From: Actinomycetota bacterium
GTDB lineage: Bacteria; Actinomycetota; Actinomycetes; Propionibacteriales; Propionibacteriaceae
Length of the DNA: 64,000 nucleotides
Assembly: GCA_020161795.1 (NCBI GenBank)
Contig: JAIUOR010000060.1
Location: forward strand, 1-64,000
Reading direction: 5' to 3'
Positions 53,559 to 62,183 of the stretch are shown here, in pieces (positions within the stretch are counted from its first letter, which is position 1; every line of letters begins with the position of its first letter). A program made the translations under genes and the position numbers. The notes beneath the pieces were generated by a model. It did no database searches. It was given only the letters and a program-made list of their open reading frames with translations, and was not told where the DNA came from.

Positions 53559-54430
53559 ATACCCCACGCATGAGCGCCCTCGCCCCGATGCCCCCCGGCA
53601 CTCCGGTGCTGAGCGTCCGCGATGTCTCGATCACCTACGCGATCGAACCGCCGGTGCACGCCGTCCAGAACGTCTCGCTGACGCTGCACCGTGGTGAGAT
53701 CCTCGGCCTGGCCGGGGAATCCGGGTGCGGCAAGACCACCCTCGCCTACGGGGTCAACCGGCTGCTGAAGGCGCCCGCTGTGATGACCTCGGGAGAGGTC
53801 ACCTTCCACGACCGCGGCGCCAACGACATCGACGTCGTGGGCTTGGAGGGGGAGGCCCTGCGCCGGTACCGCTGGGACAAGGTGTCCATGGTCTTCCAGG
53901 GCTCCATGAACTCCCTGAACCCGGTGATGAACGTCCGTCGGCAACTGCACGACGTGTTCACCACCCATCGCCCGGGGATGCCCAGGGCCGAGCGCGAGCG
54001 GCGGGCCGGCGACCTGCTGCAGCTGGTCGGCGTCGATCCGGCGCGGCTCTCCGCCTTCCCGCACGAACTCTCCGGCGGCATGCGGCAGCGGGTCATGATC
54101 GCGATGGCCCTCGCCCTCGACCCGCAGCTGATGATCATGGACGAGCCCACCACGGCGCTCGACGTGCTCGTGCAGCGGGGGATCATCCGCGAGCTCATGC
54201 GGCTGCGGGAGCGGCTCGGCTTCGCGGTGATCTTCATCACCCACGACCTGCCGCTGCTGATCGAGATCAGCGACCGGATCGCCATCATGCGCGAGGGCCG
54301 GATCATCGAGGAGGGCCCGGCGGAGGAGATCTACCGCCGGCCACAGCAGGCCTACACCAGGCAACTGCTCGCCAGCTTCCCCAGCCTCACCGGCGAGCGG
54401 GGCGGGTTCGTCCGAGGAGGTGCTACATGA
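53555..54430 (+). CDS. ABC importer ATP-binding protein, DppD type
   Basis: First ATPase of the importer, 291 residues: Walker A GESGCGKTTL, Q loop MVFQGSMNSLNPVM, signature LSGGMRQRVM, Walker B LMIMDEPTTALD and the H loop IFITHDLPLL. Its first five codons (MNTPR) are the truncated third repeat unit; a second ATG at 53570 (MSALAPMPP) could be the original start. The usual C-terminal oligopeptide-transporter extension with its cysteine cluster is short. Coupled to dppF by ATGA. Confidence 0.88.
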   Translation: MNTPRMSALAPMPPGTPVLSVRDVSITYAIEPPVHAVQNVSLTLHRGEILGLAGESGCGKTTLAYGVNRLLKAPAVMTSGEVTFHDRGANDIDVVGLEGEALRRYRWDKVSMVFQGSMNSLNPVMNVRRQLHDVFTTHRPGMPRAERERRAGDLLQLVGVDPARLSAFPHELSGGMRQRVMIAMALALDPQLMIMDEPTTALDVLVQRGIIRELMRLRERLGFAVIFITHDLPLLIEISDRIAIMREGRIIEEGPAEEIYRRPQQAYTRQLLASFPSLTGERGGFVRGGAT

Positions 54431-54491
54431 CCACCCCACGAAGTTCTTCTCCTCCGCCGAACTCCCCCGAACAACTTTGCGGGGACCCCGC
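54427..54491 (+). repeat. diverged third full copy of the 65-bp palindromic element, in frame in dppF
   Basis: Matches the 53425 unit at 55 of 65 positions. The arms CCCCACGAAGTTCTT and AACAACTTTGCGGGG still pair: a C-G pair in the 53425 copy is an A-T pair here, a compensatory change, and two neighbouring positions also vary to keep or improve pairing. Confidence 0.8.
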
Positions 54492-55317
54492 GAGTTCGAT
54501 CGAGGTGCGTGGGCTGAACAAGGATTTCAAGCTGCGGCGCGGGCCGCGGCGCTCCGTGCTGCACGCGGTGGTGGACGCCAACATCGTGATCGGCGCCGGC
54601 CGGACCGTCGCGCTGGTCGGGGAGAGCGGTTCGGGCAAGTCGACCATCGCCCGGATCGTCGCCAAGCTGGAGACCCCGACCAGTGGCGAGGTGCTGCTGG
54701 ACGGGGAACGCACTCCGGTGCGGGGTGCCGCGCTGAGCGGCTATCGCCGCCAGGTGCAGATGGTGTTCCAGGATCCGTTCGCCTCGCTGAACCCGTTCCA
54801 CAGCATCGCCCACCACATCGAGCGGCCGGTCAAGCTGCACCATCCCGAGCTGACCCGTAGCCAGATCCGCGACCGGGCGGCCGAGTTGCTGGAGCGGGTG
54901 CAGCTGGGCCCGGCCTACCTGAACCGACGGCCGCACGAGCTCTCCGGCGGGCAGCGGCAGCGGGTGGCGATCGCCCGGGCGCTGGCGCCCGGGGCGCGGT
55001 TCATCATCGCCGACGAGCCGGTCTCGATGCTGGACGTGTCGATCCGGGTCGGTGTGCTGAACCTGCTGGCCGACCTGCAGCGCAGCGATGGTCTGGGCGT
55101 GCTGTACATCACCCATGATCTGGCGACCGCCCGGCACTTCTCCGATGAGATCCTGGTGATGCACCGCGGGCACATCGTGGAGCGGGGGTCGGCTGACGAT
55201 GTCATCCTGCATCCGCAGCACGAGTACACCCAGGCATTGCGGGAGGCGGCTGCGGATCCGGAACGATTGGGCGCGCTGCGTGACGAGGTGCGGGCAGAAC
55301 TGGCGAAGGAAGTGTGA
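54427..55317 (+). CDS. ABC importer ATP-binding protein, DppF type
   Basis: Second ATPase, 296 residues: Walker A GESGSGKSTI, Q loop MVFQDPFASLNPF, signature LSGGQRQRVAIARAL, Walker B FIIADEPVSMLD, H loop YITHDLATA. The first 22 residues (MTTPRSSSPPPNSPEQ and following) come from the repeat element; the ABC domain proper begins SSIEVRGLNKDF. The ATG overlaps the dppD stop. The C-terminus continues into the ROK gene with TGATG overlap. Confidence 0.88.
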   Translation: MTTPRSSSPPPNSPEQLCGDPASSIEVRGLNKDFKLRRGPRRSVLHAVVDANIVIGAGRTVALVGESGSGKSTIARIVAKLETPTSGEVLLDGERTPVRGAALSGYRRQVQMVFQDPFASLNPFHSIAHHIERPVKLHHPELTRSQIRDRAAELLERVQLGPAYLNRRPHELSGGQRQRVAIARALAPGARFIIADEPVSMLDVSIRVGVLNLLADLQRSDGLGVLYITHDLATARHFSDEILVMHRGHIVERGSADDVILHPQHEYTQALREAAADPERLGALRDEVRAELAKEV

Positions 55318-56444
55318 TGGCTGTCGATCGAGGTACTCCCGTCTGGCTGCGGACCGTCAATGACCGGACGGCGTTCCGGCTGCTGCTGGAGCACGGCCCG
55401 CTCAGCCGATCCCAGCTGGGCGAGCTCTCCGGCATGTCCAAGCCGACCGCCGGCCAGATGATCCAACGGCTGGAGCGGCTCGGGCTGATCGCCCCTATGG
55501 GCGAGACGGCCGGCGCGCGCGGGCCGCACGCGGTGGCCTACGGGGTGCGGACGGACAGCCTCACCGGCGTCGCGATCAGCATCCTGGCCGACCGGATCGA
55601 AGCCGTGCTGGTCGACCCGACCGACGCCGACCACCCGGTCGCGACGATCCCGACCACCGGTGAGCGCTCGCCCGCGGCGGACGTGCTGGGCGCGGCGGCC
55701 GCCGCCTGCGCCGCCGCCGGGGTGAGCCAGGAGTCGGTGAGCGTGGTGGTGGTGGGCGTCCAGGCGGCCGTCGACGCCGACGTCGACCGGCTGTCGTTCA
55801 CCGACACCCTGCCGGGCTGGCCGGAGACGGGCGCCCGGGGACACCTCGAGCAGGTCACCGGCATGGCCGTGATCCTCGACAACGACGTGAACCTGGCGAC
55901 CATGGCCGAACGGGCGGCCGGCAGCGCCGGGGAGGTGTCCGACTTCGTCCATCTGTGGCTGGGACAGGGCCTCGGCGCCGGGGTGGACATCGGCGGCGTG
56001 CTGCAGCACGGAGCCAGCGGCTCGGCCGGCGAGATCGGGTACCTGGAGGTACCCCGCTCGGCGATCGCGATCGACCCGGAGGCCACCGACTACACCGATC
56101 TGCTGGGAGAGCAGGCGGTACGGGCCCTGCTGGGGGGTGCCGACCTGACCGCCGCGCTGAGCCGGCTGCCGGGCAATGAACCGGCGCTGGTCTCGCTGGC
56201 CGAGCGGGTCGCCCCGCTGATACAGCTGCTGGCGGCCGTGCTCGACCCGGCCTGCGTGGTGTTGGGCGGGCCGACCGGCGTGGCCGGGGGCAAGCGCCTG
56301 GCTGCCCTGGTGCAGGAACGGATCGACGACCGGCTCCCGATCCGGCCCAGCCGGGCGGGTGGCCAGGCGGTGCTGCTGGGTGCGCGGCGCCTGCTCGTGG
56401 AGAGCATTCGTACCCGACTCGAAGATCGGATCAAGGAGAACTGA
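55317..56444 (+). CDS. ROK-family transcriptional repressor (NagC/XylR-like)
   Basis: The 375-residue protein has an N-terminal winged HTH (LGELSGMSKPTAGQMIQRLE) and a ROK sugar-kinase-like domain (VVVVGVQAAVDAD, VILDNDVNLATMAERAAG, WLGQGLGAGVDIGGVL, GSAGEIGYLEVP). ROK regulators of this type respond to GlcNAc-6-P, glucose or related sugars. The HxCxxC zinc-site cysteines of typical ROK proteins are not seen. ATG 55317 follows GAAGGA; GTG 55314 is an alternative. It overlaps dppF and the GH4 gene, so it is part of the operon it likely represses. Confidence 0.87.
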   Translation: MAVDRGTPVWLRTVNDRTAFRLLLEHGPLSRSQLGELSGMSKPTAGQMIQRLERLGLIAPMGETAGARGPHAVAYGVRTDSLTGVAISILADRIEAVLVDPTDADHPVATIPTTGERSPAADVLGAAAAACAAAGVSQESVSVVVVGVQAAVDADVDRLSFTDTLPGWPETGARGHLEQVTGMAVILDNDVNLATMAERAAGSAGEVSDFVHLWLGQGLGAGVDIGGVLQHGASGSAGEIGYLEVPRSAIAIDPEATDYTDLLGEQAVRALLGGADLTAALSRLPGNEPALVSLAERVAPLIQLLAAVLDPACVVLGGPTGVAGGKRLAALVQERIDDRLPIRPSRAGGQAVLLGARRLLVESIRTRLEDRIKEN

Positions 56445-57697
56445 TGAAGCTCGCCATCGTCGGCGGGGGATCGACCTACACCCCGGAACTGATCGACGGT
56501 TTCGCGCGTCACCCCGAGCTGGGGCTGGCCGAGGTCGTGCTGGTCGATCCCGACGCGCACCGGCTGGAGCTGGTGGCCGGCATGGCGCGTCGCATGCTGG
56601 CGCGGGCCGGCAGTCGTGTGGCGGTGGCCGCCACCGCCGACGTGGCGGTGGGCGTGGCCGATGCCGACGCGGTGCTGGTGCAGTTGCGGGTCGGCGGGCA
56701 GGCCACGCGCAACGCGGACGAGAGCTGGCCGCACGAGGTCGGCTGCATCGGGCAGGAGACCACCGGTCCGGGTGGCTTCGCCAAGGCGCTGCGGACGGTG
56801 CCGGTGGTGCTGGGGATCGCCGAGACCGTGCGCGCGCACGCCCGCCCGGGCGCCTGGATCATCGACTTCACCAACCCGGTGGGCATCGTCACCCGGGCCC
56901 TGCTGGAAGCCGGGCACCGTGCGGTGGGGCTGTGCAACGTCGCGATCGGCTTCCAGCGCCGGTTCGCCGCCGGCTTCGGCGTCGCGCCGGAGCGGGTCGG
57001 GCTGGGCCACGTCGGGCTCAACCACCTCACCTGGGAGCGCAGCGTCACCGTGGACGGCGTCGACCGGCTGCCGGACATGCTCGCCGACCGGCTCGACGAG
57101 CTGGCCGAGGACGTGGAACTTGCCCCGGCGCTGCTCAGCCAGCAGGCGGCCATCCCGTCCTACTACCTGCGCTACTACTACGCCCACGACGAGGTGCTCG
57201 CCGAGCAACGACGGGAGCCGACCCGGGCCGCGGCGGTCACCGCGATCGAGGACGAGTTGCTCGCCCTCTACGCCGACCCGTCGGTGGACGTCAAGCCGGA
57301 AGCCCTGGAGCGTCGCGGTGGCGCCTTCTACTCCGAGGCTGCGGTGGAACTGCTGCTGGCGATCCGAGGCCTGCCCGGCCCGGCGCGGGTGGTGAACCTG
57401 CGCAACGACGGCGTGCTGCCCTTCCTGCCCGACGACCACGTGATCGAGGTACCGGCCCGCTATGTCGACGGGCGGTTCGTCGCCGAGCCGGTGGCGCCGC
57501 TGCCCGCCGACATCCAGGGCCTGATCGCCGGGGTGGCCGGGTACGAGCGGCTCGCCGTGGCGGCGGCGATCCATGGCGGACGCTCCCGGGTGGTGCAGGC
57601 CATGCGCGCACATCCCCTGGTGCTGCAGCACGACCGGGCCGAACGCCTCACCGACCTGCTGATGGCCGCGAACGGCAGGTTCCTGTCATGGACGTGA
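56444..57697 (+). CDS. glycoside hydrolase family 4 (6-phospho-beta-glycosidase-like)
   Basis: NAD- and Mn-dependent glycosidase using an oxidation-elimination mechanism. The 417-residue protein has the dinucleotide motif IVGGGSTYTPELIDG, QLRVGGQATRNADE, GQETTGPGGF, DFTNPVGIV and the metal ligands Cys164 (VGLCNVAIGFQRR) and His194 (HVGLNHLTWER). These are the hallmarks of 6-phospho-beta-glucosidases such as LicH/BglT. The importer is an ABC system, so a phosphorylated disaccharide would have to be made inside by the kinase next door; alternatively this enzyme acts on chitobiose-type products. Starts at the ROK stop (TGATG). Confidence 0.88.
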   Translation: MKLAIVGGGSTYTPELIDGFARHPELGLAEVVLVDPDAHRLELVAGMARRMLARAGSRVAVAATADVAVGVADADAVLVQLRVGGQATRNADESWPHEVGCIGQETTGPGGFAKALRTVPVVLGIAETVRAHARPGAWIIDFTNPVGIVTRALLEAGHRAVGLCNVAIGFQRRFAAGFGVAPERVGLGHVGLNHLTWERSVTVDGVDRLPDMLADRLDELAEDVELAPALLSQQAAIPSYYLRYYYAHDEVLAEQRREPTRAAAVTAIEDELLALYADPSVDVKPEALERRGGAFYSEAAVELLLAIRGLPGPARVVNLRNDGVLPFLPDDHVIEVPARYVDGRFVAEPVAPLPADIQGLIAGVAGYERLAVAAAIHGGRSRVVQAMRAHPLVLQHDRAERLTDLLMAANGRFLSWT

Positions 57698-58647
57698 ACT
57701 CCATTGTGGTGGCGGTGGACGGCGGCGGGTCCAAGACCGACGCCGCGGCCCTGACCCTCGCCGGCGCTGTGGTGGCCCGCCGGCGAGGGCCGGGCAGCAG
57801 CCCCCACTACGACGGGCTGGACGCAGCGGTGGCCCAGGTCGACCGGCTGGTGCGGGAGGTGGCCGGCGACGCCGGGGTGCGTCACGCCGGCCTGTACCTC
57901 TCCGGCCTCGACCTGCCGCGGGAGATCGACGAGTTCCGGGCGGCCGTCGCCGATCGTCCCTGGGCCTCCCATGGCCTGGCGGTGGACAACGACCTGTTCG
58001 CGTTGTTGCGGGCGGGCACCGATGAGCCGAATGCGATAGCGGTGGTCTGCGGCACCGGCACCAATGCCATCGGGGTGCGCGCCGACGGCCGCGCCGCCCG
58101 CTTCCACGCCCTGGGCAGCATCTCGGGGGACTGGGGCGGCGGTCACGGGCTGGGGGAGCGGGTGTTGTGGCACGCCGCCCGGGAGATCGACGGACGCGGA
58201 CCGCACACCCTGCTGACAGCTGCCGTGACAGCCGAGTTCGGCGTCCCGGTGCCGGCCGTGACCGAACGGCTGCACAGCGGTGAGCTGGAATACAACCAGC
58301 TCGCCCGGCTGGCCCCGGCGGTATTCGCAGCCGCGGATGCCGGCGACCCGGTGGCGCTGAGCCTGGTGGACCGGCAGGCCGACGAGATCGTCGCCTACGT
58401 TCGGGCCTGCCTGCGCCGGCTCGATCTCACCGGCCCGGTGCCGGTGGTACTGGGCGGCGGCATCCTGCAAGCCGGCCACCACCGGCTGCTGCAGCGGATC
58501 GCCTCCGGCGTCGGGGAACTGAACCCCGAGTCGTACCTGGTGCCGCTGAACAAGCCGCCCCTGCTGGGCGCCGCGCTGCTCGCCCTGGAACATGCCGGCG
58601 CCGCCCGGCCCGCACTGGCCGCAGCGGCCGCCGCCCTGAGGGAGTGA
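57688..58647 (+). CDS. BadF/BadG-type ATPase, N-acetylglucosamine kinase-like
   Basis: Probably phosphorylates GlcNAc or a related amino sugar. The 319-residue protein has the phosphate-1 motif VVAVDGGGSKTDAAALT, LAVDNDLFALLRAGT, the AVVCGTGTNAIG motif, GSISGDWGGGHGLGERVL and PVVLGGGILQAGH. This is the mammalian-NAGK/BadF architecture used in Vibrio chitobiose operons. It overlaps GH4 by 10 bases. The next gene is 178 bases away, so it closes the operon. Substrate specificity is inferred from context. Confidence 0.83.
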   Translation: MDVNSIVVAVDGGGSKTDAAALTLAGAVVARRRGPGSSPHYDGLDAAVAQVDRLVREVAGDAGVRHAGLYLSGLDLPREIDEFRAAVADRPWASHGLAVDNDLFALLRAGTDEPNAIAVVCGTGTNAIGVRADGRAARFHALGSISGDWGGGHGLGERVLWHAAREIDGRGPHTLLTAAVTAEFGVPVPAVTERLHSGELEYNQLARLAPAVFAAADAGDPVALSLVDRQADEIVAYVRACLRRLDLTGPVPVVLGGGILQAGHHRLLQRIASGVGELNPESYLVPLNKPPLLGAALLALEHAGAARPALAAAAAALRE

Positions 58648-58825
58648 GGGGCTTCGCCAGCACACGGCGCGGGGCCGTGGAAGCGCGGCGGTGTACGACT
58701 CCGTTCGGATGGCAACGGTCTTTCGAGAAACCTCTGCTAAGCCGGCCATGAGCCTGCCACACTGCGACTGGCACATTGTGATGGGCCCGGTGAGGGTCCG
58801 GTGACTCGGAAAGCAGTGGGGACGA

Positions 58826-60229
58826 ATGAAGCACAGGTTGATCGCGGCCCTGGTGGCTGCGCTGGTGGTTTCCGGCGGTGGTCTGGGGGCGGGAACGGCG
58901 TATGCCGCCGACGCGGACTTCGACGGTGAGATCAGCGGCGGCGGGGCCTATCTGTGGTCGTACGAGGGGGCTTCGACGAAGCTCGTCCTCCCGGCCACCT
59001 GGAAGGGCAAGCCGGTGGTGTCGGTGGAGATGGAGATAGGAGCAGTCACCACAGCGGTGGATGCCACCCGAGCCACCGGCCTCCGTACGCTCAACCTCTA
59101 TGGCGGGGAGGCCAAGCTCGCCAAGCTGGACCTCAGCAAGAACACCAAGTTGACCTCGATCCATCTTGAGGATCTCCCGCTGACCAGCCTGAGCCTCTCG
59201 GCCAACAAGGCGCTGAAGAACCTGCGGCTGGACCGCACGAAGCTGACCAAGCTGGATCTGGCGAAGAACACCAAGCTGGTGTCGCTCTACTCCAACGCCG
59301 ATCCGGTGAGTTCGGTGAAGCTGCCGAAGACCAAGACGCTGAAGAGCGTGGGGTTCTACAAGACGAAGAAGCTGAAGAGCCTGAACGTGAAGAGCAACAC
59401 CGCGCTGACCACGCTCACCCTCGCCGGAACCGGTCTGACCAAGATCAACCTGACGAAGAACAAGGCGCTGAAGGTGCTCGATCTGGGGGCCACGAAGATC
59501 AAGCCGGCTTCCGCGAAGGTGTCGAAGCTCACCAAGCTGACCGAGCTTCACCTGGCGGGGAACACCACCTTCACCAAGCTCGACGTGAAGAAGCTCACCA
59601 AGCTGAAGGTGCTGAACCTGCTCGACACCAAGCTTTCCTCGGTCGACCTGAAGAAGAACACCAAACTCACCAAGCTGGCCCTCGGCGGCACGTTCAAGAA
59701 GCTCGACCTGACCAAGAACACCGCGCTGACGGAGTTGACTCTCGGTGGGGACAAGCCGGTGACCAAGTTGGCGTCGCTGAACCTGAGCAAGAACAGCAAG
59801 CTGAAGCATCTGTCCGTGTACGGCAGCGGGCTCGCTTCACTGAACCTGACGAACGCCAAGGCGCTGGACTACCTGGATCTGTACAAGACATCGCTCACCA
59901 AGCTCGACCTCTCCGGCCTGTCCAAGCTCGAGTGGGTGTCCGCATCCGGCAACAAGAAGCTCGCCTCGGTGACCTTCGCGGGCAACTCGGCTCTCCAGGA
60001 GGTCGTCGTGCCCGACAACGCGTTGAAGAGCCTCGACGTCTCCACACTGAAGAAGCTCGGCTTCCTGGACATCGCCGGGAACCCCGGTCTGGCGGTGAGG
60101 ATCGATCCCGTCCGCAACCCCCGGTTGTCGGAAGTCCGCTACTCGCCGGTGAAGTCGAGCGTCGAAGACTATCTGGCGCTGTACGAGGGAGAGGGGTGGC
60201 CCGCGCAGACGGTCACCAACGCCAAGTAA
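58826..60229 (+). CDS. secreted leucine-rich-repeat protein
   Basis: Unknown function; probably a surface or secreted binding protein. The 467-residue precursor has a signal peptide (about 1-28, ending GTAYAAD), a short beta-rich entry region, then about 15 LRR-like units of 20-22 residues with the consensus LTKLDLSKNTKLTSL (LxLxxTxLTKLDLxKN). The repeats are unusually Lys/Thr-rich (many TKL and KNT), giving a very basic face. A cap of about 45 residues ends the protein. No anchor or sorting motif is seen. ATG follows GTGGGGACGA. The Lys/Thr-rich tail resembles the Ig repeats of the hydrolase at 44521 in composition. Confidence 0.75.
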   Translation: MKHRLIAALVAALVVSGGGLGAGTAYAADADFDGEISGGGAYLWSYEGASTKLVLPATWKGKPVVSVEMEIGAVTTAVDATRATGLRTLNLYGGEAKLAKLDLSKNTKLTSIHLEDLPLTSLSLSANKALKNLRLDRTKLTKLDLAKNTKLVSLYSNADPVSSVKLPKTKTLKSVGFYKTKKLKSLNVKSNTALTTLTLAGTGLTKINLTKNKALKVLDLGATKIKPASAKVSKLTKLTELHLAGNTTFTKLDVKKLTKLKVLNLLDTKLSSVDLKKNTKLTKLALGGTFKKLDLTKNTALTELTLGGDKPVTKLASLNLSKNSKLKHLSVYGSGLASLNLTNAKALDYLDLYKTSLTKLDLSGLSKLEWVSASGNKKLASVTFAGNSALQEVVVPDNALKSLDVSTLKKLGFLDIAGNPGLAVRIDPVRNPRLSEVRYSPVKSSVEDYLALYEGEGWPAQTVTNAK

Positions 60230-60232
60230 CTT
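60227..60232 (+). promoter_or_regulatory. -10 box of the ligase gene, overlapping the LRR stop codon
   Basis: TAACTT contains the TAA stop of the LRR gene and ends 7 bases before the GTG at 60240, with no ribosome site, fitting leaderless transcription. Confidence 0.4.
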
Positions 60233-60239
60233 ACTCGGT

Positions 60240-62138
60240 GTGAGCAGCTCCGCCGCAGGCGGCCGGCGTTCCCGTGGCGGGGCGCCGGCCGCTTCGGCGA
60301 GCAGGCAGGCTTCCTCGACGGCGGGCGCGACCGCGGGTTTCGTCGACTGGCTGGGCTGGCTGGCGCTCGGCGGCGTCGGGCTGGTGCTGCTGGCCGAGCT
60401 GCCGTGGTGGCGGCTGCAGCCACAGGGGCCGGTGTGGGCGGCAGTGCTGCTGGGCGCGGGGGCGGTAGCCACCGAATGCGTCAACTGGGCTCGTCACGGT
60501 CGCCGTCAGCCGCAGCCGCTGGCCTGGTGGCTGCTGACCGGGTTCGTCGCGCTGACGCTGATCTCGGCGTTCTGGGCCTATGTGCCCGGCCCCGCCTTCG
60601 CGAGCCTGGTCGTGGTGGGAGCGGCGTACTCCGCCGGCGTGATTGTCTTCCGGCTCTGCCAGGCGCGTGCCGGGCGGGTGCGCATCGCGCTGGCGGTGGT
60701 GCTGGTCTATCTGGTGATCAGTGCTCTGCTGAGTCTGGAGACGGCGAGCAGCCGCCTGTTGCTCCGTCCGACCATCGACGCCATCGCGGCGTCGTCCCCC
60801 GAGACCGCCGCGGTCTACGGAGCCTGGACGGGCCAGCGGCTGATGACGCTGACCACCTCGAATGCCGCAGCCGCCGGCGCTATCGCCGGCCTGGTGCTGG
60901 CCGGCTACTTCTTCGCCACCGCCACCCGGCGCCGGGCACGCCTGCTGAACGTTGCTGCCGCCGTCGTACTCGCCCTCGAGGCGGTGTTGTGCGGCAGCCT
61001 CGGTGCCGGCCTGGTGGGGGTGGCCGCGCTGGTCGCGGCCGTGTGGCTCACGCCGCGGCCGGAACGGCTGCGCGTGGCCGGCTTTCTCGGCGGCGCGGCG
61101 ACGGCGGGGGTGCTGCTGGCGCTGCCGGTGTTCTGGCTGGCTCCGGCGACCGCGGGTGCCGGGTCTTCGCCGGCGCTGCCGGGGGTGGACAAGACCGCAA
61201 CGGCCACCGAACGGATCGCCTTCTGGGGGGACGCGCTGCGGATCGCCGCCGACGCGCCCCTGCTCGGCCAGGGTCCGGGAGTGTTCGAGGTTCGTGCGCT
61301 GCAGGTGCAGGACGTCTTCCGGGAGAGCAAGTACGTCCACAACCACTACCTGCAGGTGTTGACCGAGACCGGTGCGGTCGGCCTGGCGCTCTGGGTGGTC
61401 TTCCTGGCCGTGGTCGCCGTGGCGCTCTGGCGTGGATCGCGGGAAGTTGACCGGCTCGCCCGGGCTGAGGCATCCCTCAAGCGGCCGTCGTCCGGCTCGG
61501 CGGCGAGTGGGAAGCAGGCAGCGGCCTGTCGCGCCATCCTGGTCGCCGGCGGCCTCCTGGCGGTTCATGGCGCGATCGACCTCACCCTCAGCCTGCTACC
61601 CGGGATCGCCGTGCTGCTCATCCTGGCCGGGGCCGGGTGCGCGATCGCGCCCGAGGTAGGCCCCGCCCGGCTGCGCGCGCTGCTCGATGCCCACTGGCGG
61701 TGGTTGCGGACCCTTATCGTCGCCGGCTCCCTGGCGCCGGCGCTGCTGGTCGCCGGCTGGTGGGCGGCACCCGATCCAGCAGCCTCCGACGATGCCGCCC
61801 AGGCCGCGCTCACCCTCGATCCGCTGCACCGGGCGGACCATTGGGCAGCTGCCCTCGTCGCCCGCCTGGACGGCCCGCGCGCCGCCGGCTTCGCCGCCAA
61901 ACTGGACGACTTCGGCGACCGCAGCGTCACCGCCAACCAGGTCCTGGTGTACTACCACCTGAGCCAGGGCGACCTCGACCTCGCGCTGCACCACATCGAG
62001 GCGATCCCCGCCGTCCGTCCGCTGGATCCCGCGAGCCGCCTGCTCGCCCTCGACCTGGCCCACCAGGTGCGCGCCGAGCTTTCCGACGACACGGAGGCTG
62101 TCGCGGCCATCGACCAGACCATCGCCCGGATCGGCTGA
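60240..62138 (+). CDS. O-antigen ligase/Wzy-type membrane protein with C-terminal helical domain
   Basis: Predicted polytopic inner-membrane glycosyl-transfer enzyme or polymerase for cell-surface polysaccharide. The 632-residue protein has about ten hydrophobic spans and the Wzy_C signature region RIAFWGDALRIAADAPLLGQ with VHNHYLQVLTETGAVGL, the conserved histidines of the ligase/polymerase family. The last 130 residues are soluble and helical, TPR-like (YYHLSQGDLDLALHHIEAIP). Start GTG at 60240. No other polysaccharide genes are nearby, so its substrate is unknown. Confidence 0.78.
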   Translation: MSSSAAGGRRSRGGAPAASASRQASSTAGATAGFVDWLGWLALGGVGLVLLAELPWWRLQPQGPVWAAVLLGAGAVATECVNWARHGRRQPQPLAWWLLTGFVALTLISAFWAYVPGPAFASLVVVGAAYSAGVIVFRLCQARAGRVRIALAVVLVYLVISALLSLETASSRLLLRPTIDAIAASSPETAAVYGAWTGQRLMTLTTSNAAAAGAIAGLVLAGYFFATATRRRARLLNVAAAVVLALEAVLCGSLGAGLVGVAALVAAVWLTPRPERLRVAGFLGGAATAGVLLALPVFWLAPATAGAGSSPALPGVDKTATATERIAFWGDALRIAADAPLLGQGPGVFEVRALQVQDVFRESKYVHNHYLQVLTETGAVGLALWVVFLAVVAVALWRGSREVDRLARAEASLKRPSSGSAASGKQAAACRAILVAGGLLAVHGAIDLTLSLLPGIAVLLILAGAGCAIAPEVGPARLRALLDAHWRWLRTLIVAGSLAPALLVAGWWAAPDPAASDDAAQAALTLDPLHRADHWAAALVARLDGPRAAGFAAKLDDFGDRSVTANQVLVYYHLSQGDLDLALHHIEAIPAVRPLDPASRLLALDLAHQVRAELSDDTEAVAAIDQTIARIG

Positions 62139-62171
62139 ACCCGCGCTCCTGCGCGGCGGGCGCACTCCCGT

Positions 62172-62177
62172 TAGCCT
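62172..62177 (+). promoter_or_regulatory. -10 box of the S33 peptidase gene (leaderless)
   Basis: TAGCCT ends 6 bases before the GTG at 62184; no ribosome site. Confidence 0.45.
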
Positions 62178-62183
62178 GGACGG

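Larger units (their letters stand above)
53425..53569 (+). repeat. tandem 65-bp palindromic repeat at the start of the dppD-like gene
   Basis: Units 53425-53489 and 53490-53554 are identical except near the last bases; a third, truncated unit (first 15 bases) begins at 53555. Each unit begins ATGAATACCCCACGACGTTC. Within a unit, arms CCCCACGACGTTCTT and AACAACGCCGCGGGG pair at 12 of 15 positions around a 21-base loop. A diverged copy starts the next gene at 54427. Confidence 0.85.

Noticed and set aside
53425..53569. CRISPR array
   Set aside because: Units are directly adjacent with no spacers, and no cas genes are near.
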